The notes under the pieces are model-generated. The model was not told the origin of the DNA. It worked only from the letters and a program-made list of their open reading frames with translations, and searched no databases. A program made the translations under genes and the position numbers. Positions 32,601 through 44,900 of a DNA stretch of 64,000 nt are shown here, in pieces. Each line of letters opens with the position of its first letter. Position 1 is the first letter of the stretch. Source of the DNA: Mactra quadrangularis (Eukaryota > Mollusca > Bivalvia > Venerida > Mactridae); contig CM046298.1 of NCBI GenBank assembly GCA_025267735.1, positions 35,835,264-35,899,263 on the forward strand. The letters run 5' to 3'.

Positions 32601-33084
32601 CGAAAAAGTGACTACGCAGTAATAATTTATTTATAGTCAATAGCAGATGTACAAAGATTCGTGAAAAAATATTGGTTCATAAAAAAGTTATACGCGATTA
32701 AAATATATATACTTAAAAGTTCTGTTAAGTGTATTTCATTAACAACAACGTTTAAATAGCGGGACGTTCTTAAATAATGCAGGGCCATTAAACAAGGTTT
32801 GCAAAAGTAAAGATAAATGTCTTATTCAATCGTCTGTGTGACATATGTGTAAGCTTAAAAATAACATTAAAATGGGTAGCTATTCGTGGTAGTTTTTGCC
32901 TAATTCACTAAACTATAATAAGTGAAACCACAATAACTAAGTATCGCAAAGTTACCATCGATTGCTACGAAAATTGTTGAAATGCAACCGTGGTGATCTG
33001 CGTAATGATTTGTAAATGTAAAACATCGGTATTACATCACATTTCGACTATCATTCGGTTATATTGTGACGATCAAACGTCCTT
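32601..33084. other. Intergenic, nothing recognised
   Basis: AT-rich. No gene or repeat boundary. Confidence 0.4.
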
Positions 33085-33180
33085 CTCACTGTCCTTGGAA
33101 GAACTCATACCAATTACCCATATCTCTAGATACCAACTTTTAACATGTACTAGGCACATACCTTCGCCAAGTAGGTAACA
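33085..33180 (-). mobile_element. SINE fragment (family of 6955-7268)
   Basis: CTGTCCTTGGAAGAACTCAT to ACTAGGCACATACCTTCGCC aligns with CTGTTCCTGGAAAGGCTTAA to ACTAGGCACATACTTCCTTC of the 7-kb copy. Only this 3' body part remains, with no tRNA-like head. Confidence 0.55.
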
Positions 33181-36180
33181 GACACCGTACTCGATACAGA
33201 TGTAGGTGGTAAAATAGCTTTAGCAAAAATAAAACGATGCTGCGACTACCTTTACTTACTTCCGAAGTTTTCTCAGCTGCATTCATTTATGTTAGACAGA
33301 CTGTCGCTTCCAGTTATTGTCATTGATAATAAAATCAATCTAGGAATGTTCCTTCAATCTTTATCATATCTTAACCTTTTATAAAATCGTGTTTTAAGAC
33401 TTAAAACAAAGTGTCATGTGTCATTTACCGCCATGATTCGTGGCTAATCACGTTACTCATTCACATGTTAATGAACTGAACCTGACCAGCTTCATCTAGC
33501 TGATGTTGATAAAGACATTTTTGTTCTTAATATTGAGAAGAGACCAAACAACACCTTTACTTGTATTGGACAATGTCGTATAGTTTTAATTACCCCCCAG
33601 TTATGCATTTTTTACAGCAATATCATACATTCTTAATAGTTAATCACTTCCTAAGACTCAATTAAGAGTAAAGACACGTTAATCTTGCAATGGCTTCTCC
33701 AGAAAAAATATATCCCATTCAGAATTTCATTAATTGTCACTCTGGGTGAGTATGTCACCAATAACATATAACATCGGTTTGATCACGTGGTGCTCATTCA
33801 TATTTTCGTCGATCAGATATTTTTTTTCCATTCATAAATCTTAATCCTTAAATCATGAATATTTAATGGAATCCTTAGATGTCTGTCAACAAGAAGTGAA
33901 ACAGGAAGTCCAATCATGTACTGATTGTCAATTAAGATTTAAATCCAATTAAATGTAAGGTGGCATTTCCATTAACCTGGTTGTTAGACAGGATCTGCTT
34001 ATTTCTGCTTAGTCTGTACCATTCATAAAAGCGTGTCTCACAATTTATGGGATCGTACATATTATATCTTTGCGTAACAGCAAACACATAGAGATTCACC
34101 ATTCACTAATACCGATGATATTATGTACACCTCCAATTGGACAATAGTACGAAATTACGTTTAATATCTCTACAATACTATGAGCTTTTGTGTTTAATGT
34201 GTTTGTGTGCTTTTCTAAACAACTTTGTTCAGTAACGGGTGTGTTGAAGTTTTTTCAGCAACACTTTTTGTTATTGCTTGTTCTTACATGAAGCTGTTTG
34301 ATCAAGTGTGAGGTTGGTGCATCCTAAACTCCCAAAGGCAATTATTTTCCCATTGTCCGTTCCAAAGCACTCTTGTTTTCATTATTTGTTTGTAGCGTCC
34401 GTTTTTAACAAAGTTTGTTAATCTTAAAACACCCCTTTTTGCTGTTTGTTTTACTGTTGAGTTTTTCCTGATATGTTTACAGATTAGGCTACAGATTAGG
34501 TCATGATTCAGTCTGCATCTGACGAGAAGATAGGTCTACATACAATTAACTTTAAATACCGAACAATTAGAGAATCTGGACTTTTCAGACAACATCGGCC
34601 ATTTATTACCCTGTAATACATTCAAAAAGCATGTTCACGTGTTTGCATATACATGTATGAGATTTATCTTCCAATGCCTTTAAAGTTATATGCAACACAT
34701 ATCTTTGGTATATAAATTGATGTTTCTCCAAATTTTCTTTCTTTACGATCATACAAGCAACGTTAACAATGATAAGATCCAAGGCAATGACTGATATTGT
34801 CTTTTATGTATTTCAGGTTCTTGCGGTTAATGACCGTAAGTGATTCTTCATTATGATCACATTCATCATACTATCAAAAGTTGTAGTGCTGCCAATATCC
34901 GAAGGTGGTTGTATTCGAAATAACTGCTGTGTTGTTTAGATATGTTTTGCTACAATGGACCTTGATCTTTCTTGGAGTGCATTAACCACGCAAATAGGGA
35001 TGATCTGAAACAAGAACAACAACCTCTCTCCCAAATATACCTACATGTGCCTTGAAAAGGAAACTGTACGTAGCGACAAGTTCAACGATAATGCAATAAG
35101 GGGCGTCAAGTCTCTGTTTGAAATATTCTCTTCGGATCAGGTTAGCATAGCTTTATATTAGGTACATATTGTGATTATTTTGAAGCAGAATAGCAGGACA
35201 AAACACCCTGTTCTGTTTCTCTCCTTCAGGCCCAATTTTGCTTCTCCGTATGCAGAAGTAGTTACTTAAAAACATCAATCTTTCGGTACGCTCGGCCATG
35301 TTTCTGTCTTCTGTCTTCCTGACTTTTTTGTGTTCTTAAACACTACGTCATGCCTTAAATAGTTTTATGTTTTGAGGTTTGGTGACCTAGTAAATTGCAA
35401 CCAAACTCGACAATACTTCCGATACGGACAAGGGTTGAATTTCTTTGACCTGGCAGAAGTTAATGGCACTTAGGATAATTATTCTCTTTGCTCTGAAATA
35501 TGTGCTTCTTCTGAAACATACGGTGTCGTTTACCTCATTTTTAGCATCATCAATTGTCAAAGCCAGATGGTCAATATTTATGAGTCCCTTTAGGCTCACC
35601 CGTAATTGCCGTCATAGTAAACTTGCGTAAAATAACAAGTTCTTAGATCAGATAAAAACACAACATAATGGTTTAAAAATAACCTTGTAAGGGACACGAT
35701 AAGTCCCTTGATACATATATTACTATCTAGTTTAAATGTTGTCAACTCATGCATTTACGCATTCCGTTAACTGGGTCACGTTCTTGTATATCAACAGTCT
35801 TGTAAGGTTGAAATAGTAACCGACTTTTTCTAATTCATTAAACGTAATTATGTCAAGATATGTGACATTTTTGTCTCGATTTTGTCTTGGAAAATACTAA
35901 CTACATTACTTTGTGTGAGTATTGGCTTTGATGTAGTTTCACTGGATTATGGACAAACTTATTTAAAGTACACATGCTTAATTTTTCTAGTGAAGTTTTT
36001 TGTTCATTTTCTTAGATATCAGTGTTTTCAAAATTACACATACCCGAGCCAAAAGGTAATTCATTATCAAGTAGAACTATGCGAGTCAGATGTGTCGCCT
36101 GACAATGGCATACCCGTTATTTAACCTTTTCTGAAGAATGGGGAATCTATAGGGAATAGGGTTATACCTCAGACAAGCAA
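33181..36180. other. Intergenic, nothing recognised
   Basis: About 3 kb of AT-rich sequence. Short open frames at 35387-35630 and 35882-36124 lack family signatures and neighbouring splice structure. Confidence 0.4.
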
Positions 36181-36214
36181 AATGGGACAATGCCAGTTGC
36201 ATTATGCGGCAGAA

Positions 36215-36770
36215 AAGACTCATTTTCAAAAGGTTATAACTCTTAACTTAAAGTATGCAAATGACACTGATAATTCTTGGCACTGCATTTTTCTAAAGGA
36301 GACCCACTTAGCTATTAAGATTCAAGCTAATATCTTTTATATCTTTGGAGTTATTGCCTAGACAAAAATTCAGTATGAAAATTATAAAGGGCAATAACTG
36401 CAAAATTTTGCAAAATAGATTTATGATTCTTGGGCACTGCACCTCTCTACAACGAGGTTTATTTAGTTATGAAGTTTCAAATCGATATCTCCAGAAACAT
36501 TTAGAGTTATGTCCCGGACCAGCTAAAAAAGTATGAAAATTCCAAAGGGCAATAACTTCAAAATTATGCTAAAGACTATGTCAGGCGACACAAAAAGGAC
36601 GATAACTTCAAAAATGCAAGACAGAGTAACAGTTCTTATACGCTACACTTGAACTTGATGAGATCTATCTACCTACTAAGTTTCGTGTTGATACCTCTTG
36701 TAGTTTCAGAGTTATGTTGCTTACAAAGTTTAATCAAAGCGCCGATAGCGCTGTCTGGACATGGATTTAA
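36215..36770 (+). repeat. Degenerate tandem repeat (about 150-bp period)
   Basis: Two to four diverged units share GGCAATAACT(G/T)CAAAAT, TTCTTGGGCACTGCA and AGTTTCAAATCGATATCTCC-like words. For instance, TTCTTGGCACTGCATTTTTC at 36277 pairs with TTCTTGGGCACTGCACCTCT about 150 bp later. Any open frame inside is incidental. Confidence 0.6.
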
Positions 36771-36848
36771 CAGGGCAAAATTTGATTGTGTCATTAGAAA
36801 GAGGACTTGTGGGGTCTAAAATTCACAAACAAACTGTATAACGAAGGA

Positions 36849-37131
36849 TCATGACGCTGATACCACACACAGAAAAATGCGAATCAGCCGATCATGATTT
36901 TCTACACCACTGGTATATGATCTATTTTTAGACAGTTGAAAATTACAGGCGTGTCAAATTTAGCTCATCGGGGATCCAGTTGAATGTAAGAAAAGAACAG
37001 AAACGGGTCAGATGTTACATAACTTGTTATCTATATTTTAGCAGATGAACGGCGTTTCTTAATCGAAAATGTTAAAACGGAATTAACAATGATATTTTCA
37101 TGTATTGTGTGTCGACAACAAGACTGCTTAG
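36849..37131 (+). repeat. 282-bp dispersed repeat, copy 2
   Basis: Partner of 13548-13829, same orientation and almost the same length. It ends directly at the start of a LINE relic on the opposite strand. Confidence 0.75.
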
Positions 37132-37600
37132 TATATTTGGTCTACGATAGAAATATTGTTTTAAATATAGTTTTCTATAGATTTCAAAGAAAGGACACTT
37201 AAGTAAATAATGGAACTCGTCACCAATGTCGTTTAGAGAACAAAAAGTACACACTCTCTCATTACTCGACACATTCATCTATCTGCCTCTTTCACATCGT
37301 AAAAATAGTTTCCGGTACGAAATTTTAAAATAGGTTGCCATTAATTTTTGTTAAGGTATTTAAGATAATTTTCAAGTTTTATTGTTTGTTTGTAGATAGA
37401 GTAATTTAAACCTTTGGTTGAAAGTTGCAAGAGAGATTGCCAATGTTGCTTATTTTGGTCAATAAGAGTCTGTTTTACTATTGTTTTAATATTAATTAAA
37501 TTGTAAGTTTGTTTGTTATCAATTCTTCTACAAAAGTGAAAAGCTGCCACTTTCTTTTTTTTGCAAAAAATTGTGAAACACGTCTGTAACAATTTGTTAT
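37072..37600 (-). pseudogene. Non-LTR retrotransposon relic, C-terminal region
   Basis: Two minus-strand frames together resemble the segment after the reverse transcriptase in molluscan LINEs. These are KTIVKQTLIDQNKQHWQSLL (around 37470) and, after a break, NERVCTFCSLNDIGDEFHYL then LKCPFF (around 37250-37170). The latter is a C-x2-C-x9-H-x4-C zinc-knuckle. The break at about 37290-37340 contains stops. No reverse transcriptase core remains. Confidence 0.6.
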
Positions 37601-37739
37601 CTGTAACACTGTAACAATAACTCCAATAAGCAAAGTGCAGAAGCAGCTTTAATAGTGTTTGGGTTACAAAGTTAGTAATTTCATATAATTTACTTTTTTA
37701 TTTATTTAAAGAAATTACTTTTGACTTTGACTCCTGGTA

Positions 37740-39335
37740 ACCCGAAGCTTAAGGGGTCATTCTTGGTACCATTCAGTAATCCTAGATTTAAAGTTCCCAT
37801 TCGTGCACATTCATTCTACATGTACTTCACATGTGTGTTGGCATAAAATAACATAGAAAACATAAAAAGCGAATGCATGTTCTATTGTCATATACGTTCA
37901 TGAACGTAATGCGCTTTTTTCACTAAGGTGACCGAGTGGTCAATATGGAAGACTTTTATGTGTAATATAGAAAGAAAATGTACAAATCAACCTTTGCCGA
38001 GTTTCTGCTTGTATTAAAAATTAATTTTGGATATTGCATGAGTACATACAATGCTCTTAAAAAGTCCGAGAATATCTTAACCATATAAAGGTTAATACAC
38101 TCCCAATAATATCGACTTTACAAAATTCTCTGACAACATGGTAGAATTAAATAACAAAAGCTTAAAACATTTGTCCGCGTCATTTTCATTAATGCAGTTT
38201 ACCTCATCGGTGGTTATATGAAGACTTGACGTAATTAAACTGAGTTGCCAGATTTATGAATGAACTTCTCTCTTACGTAGTTCTCTATTCATAATCCTGT
38301 CATTCTCCACACCCTTACAACTCTAATAAGGCTTCTTATAACCTCATATAAGTTAAGTCTGTTGTGAATTGTCTCAGAAATATTCATATTGTCTAACATT
38401 ATTGCCTTCTATGATGCTATATTCAAACCAATAGAGATTTATGTAAACCCATATCGGCTTAAGTAAATTGATAAACCGTTTAAACACTAGTTAGTCCATA
38501 AAGAACGTTTATTAGATTTTCTTTGCGGTTTTCTCGCCCCCATAAATCAAAATTGAATGGAGGTTTTCATTCATTAGAAATCAAGCTTAGACAAGGCAAA
38601 GGCAAATAGAGAATACGTCATTCCTTTAAAAAAAGAACAAACATAAGTCGCAAAATACAAGTAATTTAACTATTTGTTAGAACTTCCATGAATGAATTGG
38701 TTTGATCTAGTCAAACGAGTCTAAATATGCCAGGAACAGCAACAGTAAAAATACACAGACCATCCATCCAGAAAAAATCAAAGGAGATGTTTTACATTTT
38801 TACAATTTTTTTTATAAATGAGACGCTACAAACAAATAACAAAAGCAAAATCCTAATGTGTCTCTGTCTTGGAACGGACAGTGACTTTAACCTAGATTAT
38901 GCTTGACAATGTTGCGTCAAAAAATAAAACACACATACAAACCATATCAATGACCTTATAGAGACCAAAGCACCAAGACATATAAAACAATCCTTACAGA
39001 GTGATTAAAAAATCCACTTTAGCAATATACGTAGGTTTCAACTTGATGAAAATATAGCTATGGTTTTTAAAATTATTTGTCAATGGTACAAACATTGTTA
39101 ATCCGCTCATTTAAATATTCACTACAGTCTTTCTGAGCTCACGATCGATAGAATATATTTTAATTAGCGGATTTAATGTATGCGCTATCTACAGTTAAAT
39201 AAATTTAAAATTATGATATTCATGTTCTCAGAAATATATGGCGAATCTATGTCATGCTGTATATCCTGATGAAGTTTGGGTTATTCACATTTTTGTGATG
39301 CAATCATTGGATCTCTTAAGCTTTTAAATGGCCAA
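37740..39335. other. Intergenic, nothing recognised
   Basis: AT-rich, with no gene-like frame and no repeat partner found. Confidence 0.4.
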
Positions 39336-39339
39336 ATAT

Positions 39340-39580
39340 TGTATTGTCCGTTTTTTCTCAACTGTCAAAGCTTGACTGAATACATTGTTTTTGTACTGGC
39401 GGCCTAATTGTTATTAAATATATCTTGCCTAAAACATACCACTCGGCATAAGCAGCTTTACTCGATCAGTACACACTTTTGGAAACTCATGAATGTACCA
39501 TGACGATAATTTTTACAAACGCAGTCACCGTGAAATTATTCATGTTTTGACAGTTGAGAAAAAACGAACAATATCAATAT
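39340..39580. mobile_element. MITE with CTCAACTGTCAAAACATGAA ends, copy 2
   Basis: Inverted arms TTGTCCGTTTTTTCTCAACT (39343) and AGTTGAGAAAAAACGAACAA (39552), extended inward by GTCAAAGCTTGA and TCATGTTTTGAC. Same family as 24485-24670. No protein encoded. Confidence 0.7.
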
Positions 39581-40185
39581 GTTTACTTTTGAAGATATAT
39601 TTAGCATTTTTCATTAACTATATAAGTTATTTCCCATTAAGGTACATGTATTTGATGCAAATGTTGCCTGTTAGTAATCAAAGATGTGAGTGTGGTATAT
39701 CTCAGGAAGATGCATGATACAATATCAAAATCAGCTATTTATTTATATCGTCGATATCTTTTGGAAACCTCCTCTGGGTCAGAAACGCTTCTGATCAATG
39801 GGTTTTACGCTATATTTCTGGATGGGAGCTACCTACCATTGTTCCACGAGGACAAAAGATATACATGTTTAATTATACAGACATAAATAATGTATATATA
39901 CAAGTATATAGATACATGGCGGAGAAGTCATATGATATGTTAATTTGTACTACTTCATATTGGTGTTAAAAACAACAAATTAAGATTGAGGTGTCTCATT
40001 AGATCCCAATCACTAAATGCATGTATACTTAGACTAGTATATAATATCATGAGACTTTTTATGACCATATCACTGTACATATCAAGTAACGTAGTCAACA
40101 TAATTTTGTTAATAATACATGTATGTCGTGATACAAATCATATCTTCGAAATGAACTATCCTGCTTCAGTCAAATTATACATACG

Positions 40186-40365
40186 ATACTACTATATATA
40201 AGTTAGCTGCCACTATCTTTATTTGTCATAGATAGCGGACCGTGTGTACTACTATATATAAGAGAGCTGCCACTATCTTTATTTGCCAAAGTTAGCGGAA
40301 CGTGTGTACTACTGTATATAAGATAGCTGCCACTATCTTAATTTGCCAAAGATAGTGGAACACAT
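40186..40365. repeat. Three tandem 60-bp hairpin units
   Basis: Period exactly 60: ACTACTATATATAAGNNAGC, then TGCCACTATCTTTATTTG and NNAAAGATAGCGGAAC. Each unit has an inverted repeat, best in the third, with CCACTATCTT and AAGATAGTGG 8 nt apart. Such a stem-loop could form in DNA or RNA. Confidence 0.8.
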
Positions 40366-40745
40366 CTTTTTCTACATTCTGCATTAACAAGCGTGTCTGA
40401 TAGAAAATCACATCATTCGTGCTTAATTGTTATAACAATAATTCAATAAAGGTAAATATATTTGTAAAATATAGGCTCATGGCCTCCACACATTTTGCAC
40501 TACTAGGTGACGCGTTTAAATGGTTCGAAGCAATTGGTGAGTATGTGGAACGTTACTTAAAATAAAGTGTTGAACGTCAAATTCAACAGTTTCTGTGTGG
40601 ATTTGAGTTCAGTTTTTATATGAGTGGAATTATTTCTATATATTTCAAAGTCATCACAAGAATGGTGTTCCTCACTCTTTGGCACATGAACATGAATACA
40701 GTTTTACCTTCATGGTATTTAATAATATCATTATATGGTATGAAG

Positions 40746-41020
40746 CCGCCCGGATAGCTCAGTTGGTAGCACGCAAGTCTACTAATCGAGGGGTCGTTGG
40801 TTTGATTCCCTGGCGGGGCTTTCTTTCGTGGAGCATGGTCATGAAATTATTTCTACGGCCATTCTCCCTCTTACCAATAATTCTTAATTCACTGTGCACA
40901 GTAGTTGGTTAACAGCTAAATCCAGATTTTAGCCTTTCCAGGAACAGTGAGTAGGTTGTCTTACCACCGTTATATGACTTATACAGTGTGTTGCTACGGC
41001 GTTAACCCTTCACCCTCCAA
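40746..41020 (+). mobile_element. tRNA-derived SINE, same family as 6955-7268
   Basis: The A box GGATAGCTCAGTTGGTAGCA and B box GGTTTGATTCCC are followed by a body with GGCCATTCTCCC, GTTGGTTAACAGCTAAATCC and CCTTTCCAGGAACAGTGAG, and by an end TGTTGCTACGGCGTTAACCC. It is the only near full-length copy on the plus strand. The tRNA-like head alone could be mistaken for a tRNA gene. Confidence 0.8.
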
Positions 41021-41875
41021 AAATATACATATTTTGTATGAACGTTATGTTCATAGTGTTATGAAAGATGGGTTGCTTTAAGTACAACTTGATGGTCGTA
41101 GAAGTTTAATGACCTCAAAAGTTATAAATTATACCTGGTAATTACATCTCACACATATAATGTATTTTTGAAACATTATAAAATTTGTTAATTAAAGTTC
41201 ATCATAGTTATTGTGAATTCTCTCGTGGCGTGTTTCATATTAGTTCCTTTAAACTCGACGCTTACCTACAATGATAGTGACAAAGTTATAAGTATTAAAC
41301 ACATTCAGGAGTTACAAAATGAACGTATTCAGATATACGTAAAATTTTGAATATACCTGAACTAAAATACGTTTCAATACGTTTCGTTATAATAATATAC
41401 ATGTATATTAAAAACTTGACGGTTTAGTATTGTTCTCAGCTCAATGCACTTCAATTTACTAGTTCCGTAGTTTTCCCCGTGTTTCTGATAAAGGTATATG
41501 AAAGCCAATGAGCTCCTTGATTTGCAATCACCGCCATCGTTCCGGCGTGCACCGGGCATGTGATAGGGGAAGGGTGACATAAGTATGAATCAAATGACCC
41601 GGCTAGACAAACTCCCTTTAAACTAATATAGTTTATCCAAATTTCAAATCAGTTCTTTATTAAGTGTTAAGGGATTATCCAAACGTCTTGTGGTATGTGT
41701 TAGCACAAAATTCAACTATAAAATCGATTGCAAATTCAGCATTATTGGCAAAATGTTTGCTATACTTGCCGGTGTCCCCAAACCGGCTCATGCAGGATCA
41801 TCTAGTTAAGCGGACCCCGGAAGTAATCATAAATATGCGCGCGCATCGCGCTGTTTATATGATATTTATATGATA

Positions 41876-41879
<4 letters not shown>
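41021..41879. other. Intergenic, nothing recognised
   Basis: No gene or repeat boundary seen. Confidence 0.4.
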
Positions 41880-41912
<33 letters not shown>

Positions 41913-42845
41913 TCTTTATTTAAAGATGAAAACTCCTTAAGCGCAAGGCTTATCTACCAGAAGGTCATCTAGCAACAATGCAAAAGTAAACAACATATAC
42001 ACATGTAAAAGCATTAAACAAAATACACGCACAATAATGAATTCAACACACACACACTCACACACTCACACACTCCCGCACTCATACACGCACACCCAAT
42101 CCCCTCACACACCCCACACACACCACAAACACACAGCCACACACACACACCCACACACAAGCAATAGCACCAAGCAGCAAACTGGAGTATTAATAAGAAT
42201 AATAATAATGATGATGATAAAAAAAACACTAGTACATTAAGATATGATAATACGAGAATGGATACGGTTGGAAAACTTTTATGATTTGTTTTGAAATAGG
42301 AATTTTTAAGTAGATAGCGAAAGTTATTTAGAGACGGCGCATTTTTTATATTGAGAGGTAAAATATTCCAGACAGATGTAGATTTGTATTGAATTGTTTT
42401 TTTTACTATAATTTGATTTACAAAAAGGTTGAGTAAGCATAAAACTGTTTATTGAACGGAGAGAATAATTATCGTTTTTAGATAGACATATTAAATTTTT
42501 CATGTAGTCAGGCGTCATGCCATTAATGATTTTGTAAATCAGTACTGCCAGATGAAATTGACAACTCTGTAACAAAGGGAGCCAGTTCAGTTCAATAAAA
42601 AGAGGGTGCGAGGGAGATGTGTAAGTTTTGTCAAAGATCATTCTTGCTGCTCTTTTTTGTCCATTAATTATTTTAGTGATAACCTTCTTTGAAGAATTAG
42701 ACCAAAGTATGGAACCATAGTCAAGAATTGGCTGTATATATGCATTACAAAACACTTTTCTCATATCAACATTCAAAAACGGTTTGATTCTACGAAATAA
42801 ACACAGCACAAACAGGTGCACAAAGTGATTTTGTGCTTTAAAAGG
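41880..42845 (-). mobile_element. 5'-truncated LINE (jockey/CR1-like) with (TTA)n tail
   Basis: On the minus strand the last part of a reverse transcriptase protein begins near 42840: VFCNAYIQPILDYGSILWSN, VITKIINGQKRAARMIF and LFIELNWLPLLQSCQFHLA, the usual post-catalytic thumb region. After a frameshift at about 42440 the frame resumes with STSVWNILPLNIKNAPSLNN (about 42380). The 3' UTR contains a CA/TG microsatellite and ends CATCTTTAAATAAAGACATTA plus (TTA)n at about 41880-41912. The catalytic YXDD core is missing, so the copy is truncated and dead. Confidence 0.8.
42047..42160. repeat. (CA)n microsatellite in the LINE 3' UTR
   Basis: About 110 bp of interrupted CACACA, with CCC interruptions. 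Open frames on both strands here (Thr/His-rich or Cys/Val-rich) come from the repeat. Confidence 0.85.
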
Positions 42846-42849
42846 TGAA

Positions 42850-44380
42850 TGACGCTAGTTTTCTGTTAATATGGGACCCACACCCCCGCTGAAATATCAT
42901 AGAAAGTAACAAAAACTTTTAAGAAACGAAGAAACATTATTGCGTCCAAACTTGTACATAATGTTTTTCATAGCAACGTCCGAGCATGTGTAAAAGCTTA
43001 AAACATCCGTGGTCCGCCAAAATAGATTCTATCCGACATGTTGCATGCAATGAAATGCGATTATGTTAAATACCGTATGGTGTTATCCATACAAAATAAT
43101 ATGGTGAATGAACTTTGCTAAATGTCAATAGTCATCAACTGTTTTAACGGTGGGGAAAAACTATGTTTACAATCCGTCTGAGGAAATCCTGATTCACTCT
43201 TTACTTTATTAAAAATCAGATTGATTTGACTTTGTTGTATGGCATCTTGACTGCATGCAATCATAAAAAACGAATAAAAAATAATGAAATTTAAGAAGAA
43301 GACATTTACTTGAATCATATTGACAATGTGTCGATAAACATCAGAGCGCTCGTCAATATTTTGATTAAGATCTGATCAGAGGCCAAAATTATAAGTATGG
43401 TCTTATGAGCTCAGAAGGGTGTTTAATTCAAGATCTAAATCCATCTCCTAGCCGATGGTAAATTCGTACAGATCGATATTTAATTCAGACAAAACCAGTT
43501 TACTAACTGATGTTAAATTCATTAAGTAAAATCCCGTTTTCTATCTGATGTTCAACTCTTTAATGCTCAAAACCATCTCTGTCTCGAAACTAATTTGTTT
43601 ATGGTTATATTAACCCTTAGTATTGTCATTCTGTATCATTGACGTGATAGTGTTCTAATTGACCTTTGGTAGCCACCGTTAACATCCCATACATCCTTTT
43701 TAAGTTGAAAACAAATTAAATAAATAAATGTGTTACCAATACATTGTGCGAAATCTTGACTTTTCATAGACACAAAAAACTGGCAAAAATCATCCAAATA
43801 ATGAGATGATTCCTTTATCAATAATTTAATGTTCTGAAAAGAGTAGCATAATTAAATATTTATAAAATGACCTAAGAGACGCCACCCACACCAAGGTAAT
43901 GATAACAAGAAATAATTACACAACTCCTTCTAATTTTTTATATTTCTATAGTTAACCTTATCAATAGACCTTCTTTATTCATCGAGTATTTGTCTGTGAA
44001 GATATTATCAGATATCATCTAATGAATTTATGAACTAGTTCTATTATTTTTATTTCGTATCCCTCTGAGGCTCTGACAATGAATTGAAACGGTCCGAATT
44101 AGCCGCCTGTTCCGTAATGTTTGGATGCAGCGAGGAATATCAAATGCGATTAATGAAGTAAACTCGTAACCATCAATAAGACTATAAAGAATTACTTAAC
44201 AGTGTTTTTACTTCTCTGAATAAATGTATGTTTATCTATAAAGAATTTTCAGAAACTAAGATAAGAAAATATACATTTTCAAAAATCGTTGATATAAATT
44301 AAAATATGAATGAATGAAAATAATTCTATAAAGTGTCACAGAACGATTCTACTCTATCGTTTATAATCCAAGCATTTAAT
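42850..44380. other. Intergenic with a weak 50-bp periodicity
   Basis: Around 43430-43600 four poorly conserved units share AAAACCAGTTT..CTGATGTTAAATTCATTAA-like words. Nothing else is recognised in this stretch. Confidence 0.35.
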
Positions 44381-44384
44381 TTAT

Positions 44385-44900
44385 TTAACCCAACGTTTAT
44401 TACAGCATAAGTCTTATTAATTTACTAATTTAGCGAGTCGAATATTGTAATTTTAGTTAACACGGCGTTTCATTACAGCGTAAGTGAATTAAATTGTGTA
44501 ATTTCACATAACACGACGCTATACATGTATAACAGCGCAAGTGAATTTAGTTGTGTAATTTCACATAACACGACGTTTTATAACAGCATAAGTGAATTGA
44601 ATTGCGTAATTTTACCGTACACAACGTTTAATAATAGCATAAGTGAATTCAATTGTGTAATTTCACATAACACGACGTTTTATAATAGCATAAGTGAATT
44701 GAATTTCGTAATTTCACATTACACAACGTTTAATAATAGCATAAGTGAATTGAATTGTGTAATTTCACATAACACGACGTTTTATAATAGCATAAGTGAA
44801 TTGAATTGTGTAATTTCACATAACACAACGTTCTTTTTATAAAGTAAGAGAGTCGAATGGTGCATTGTTATCAATCAGGACGTTTTATTGTAGTATAAGT
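44385..44900. repeat. 51-bp minisatellite, open in one frame
   Basis: Core units at about 44460-44835 have period 51: ACGACGTTTTATAATAGCAT, AAGTGAATTGAATTGTGTAA, TTTCACATAAC. Older, diverged units extend to both sides. Since 51 is a multiple of three, one plus-strand frame (44525-44842) stays open and would encode a 17-residue repeat TTFYNSISELNCVISHN. No splice sites, signal peptide or promoter support a gene, so it is called a repeat. Confidence 0.8.

Noticed and set aside
34817..34835. A 19-nt micro-exon between TTTCAG and GTAAGT
   Set aside because: Both sites look good, but there is no neighbouring coding sequence and such pairs arise by chance.
40746..40822. tRNA gene on the plus strand
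   Set aside because: A and B boxes are good, but the acceptor arm does not pair and the body is shared with other SINE copies.
42014..42240. Open frames on both strands (Thr/His-rich; Cys/Val-rich)
   Set aside because: Translation of a CA/TG microsatellite in a LINE 3' UTR.
44385..44900. CRISPR-like array
   Set aside because: Units are contiguous at 51 bp without unique spacers, and the DNA is from an animal genome.
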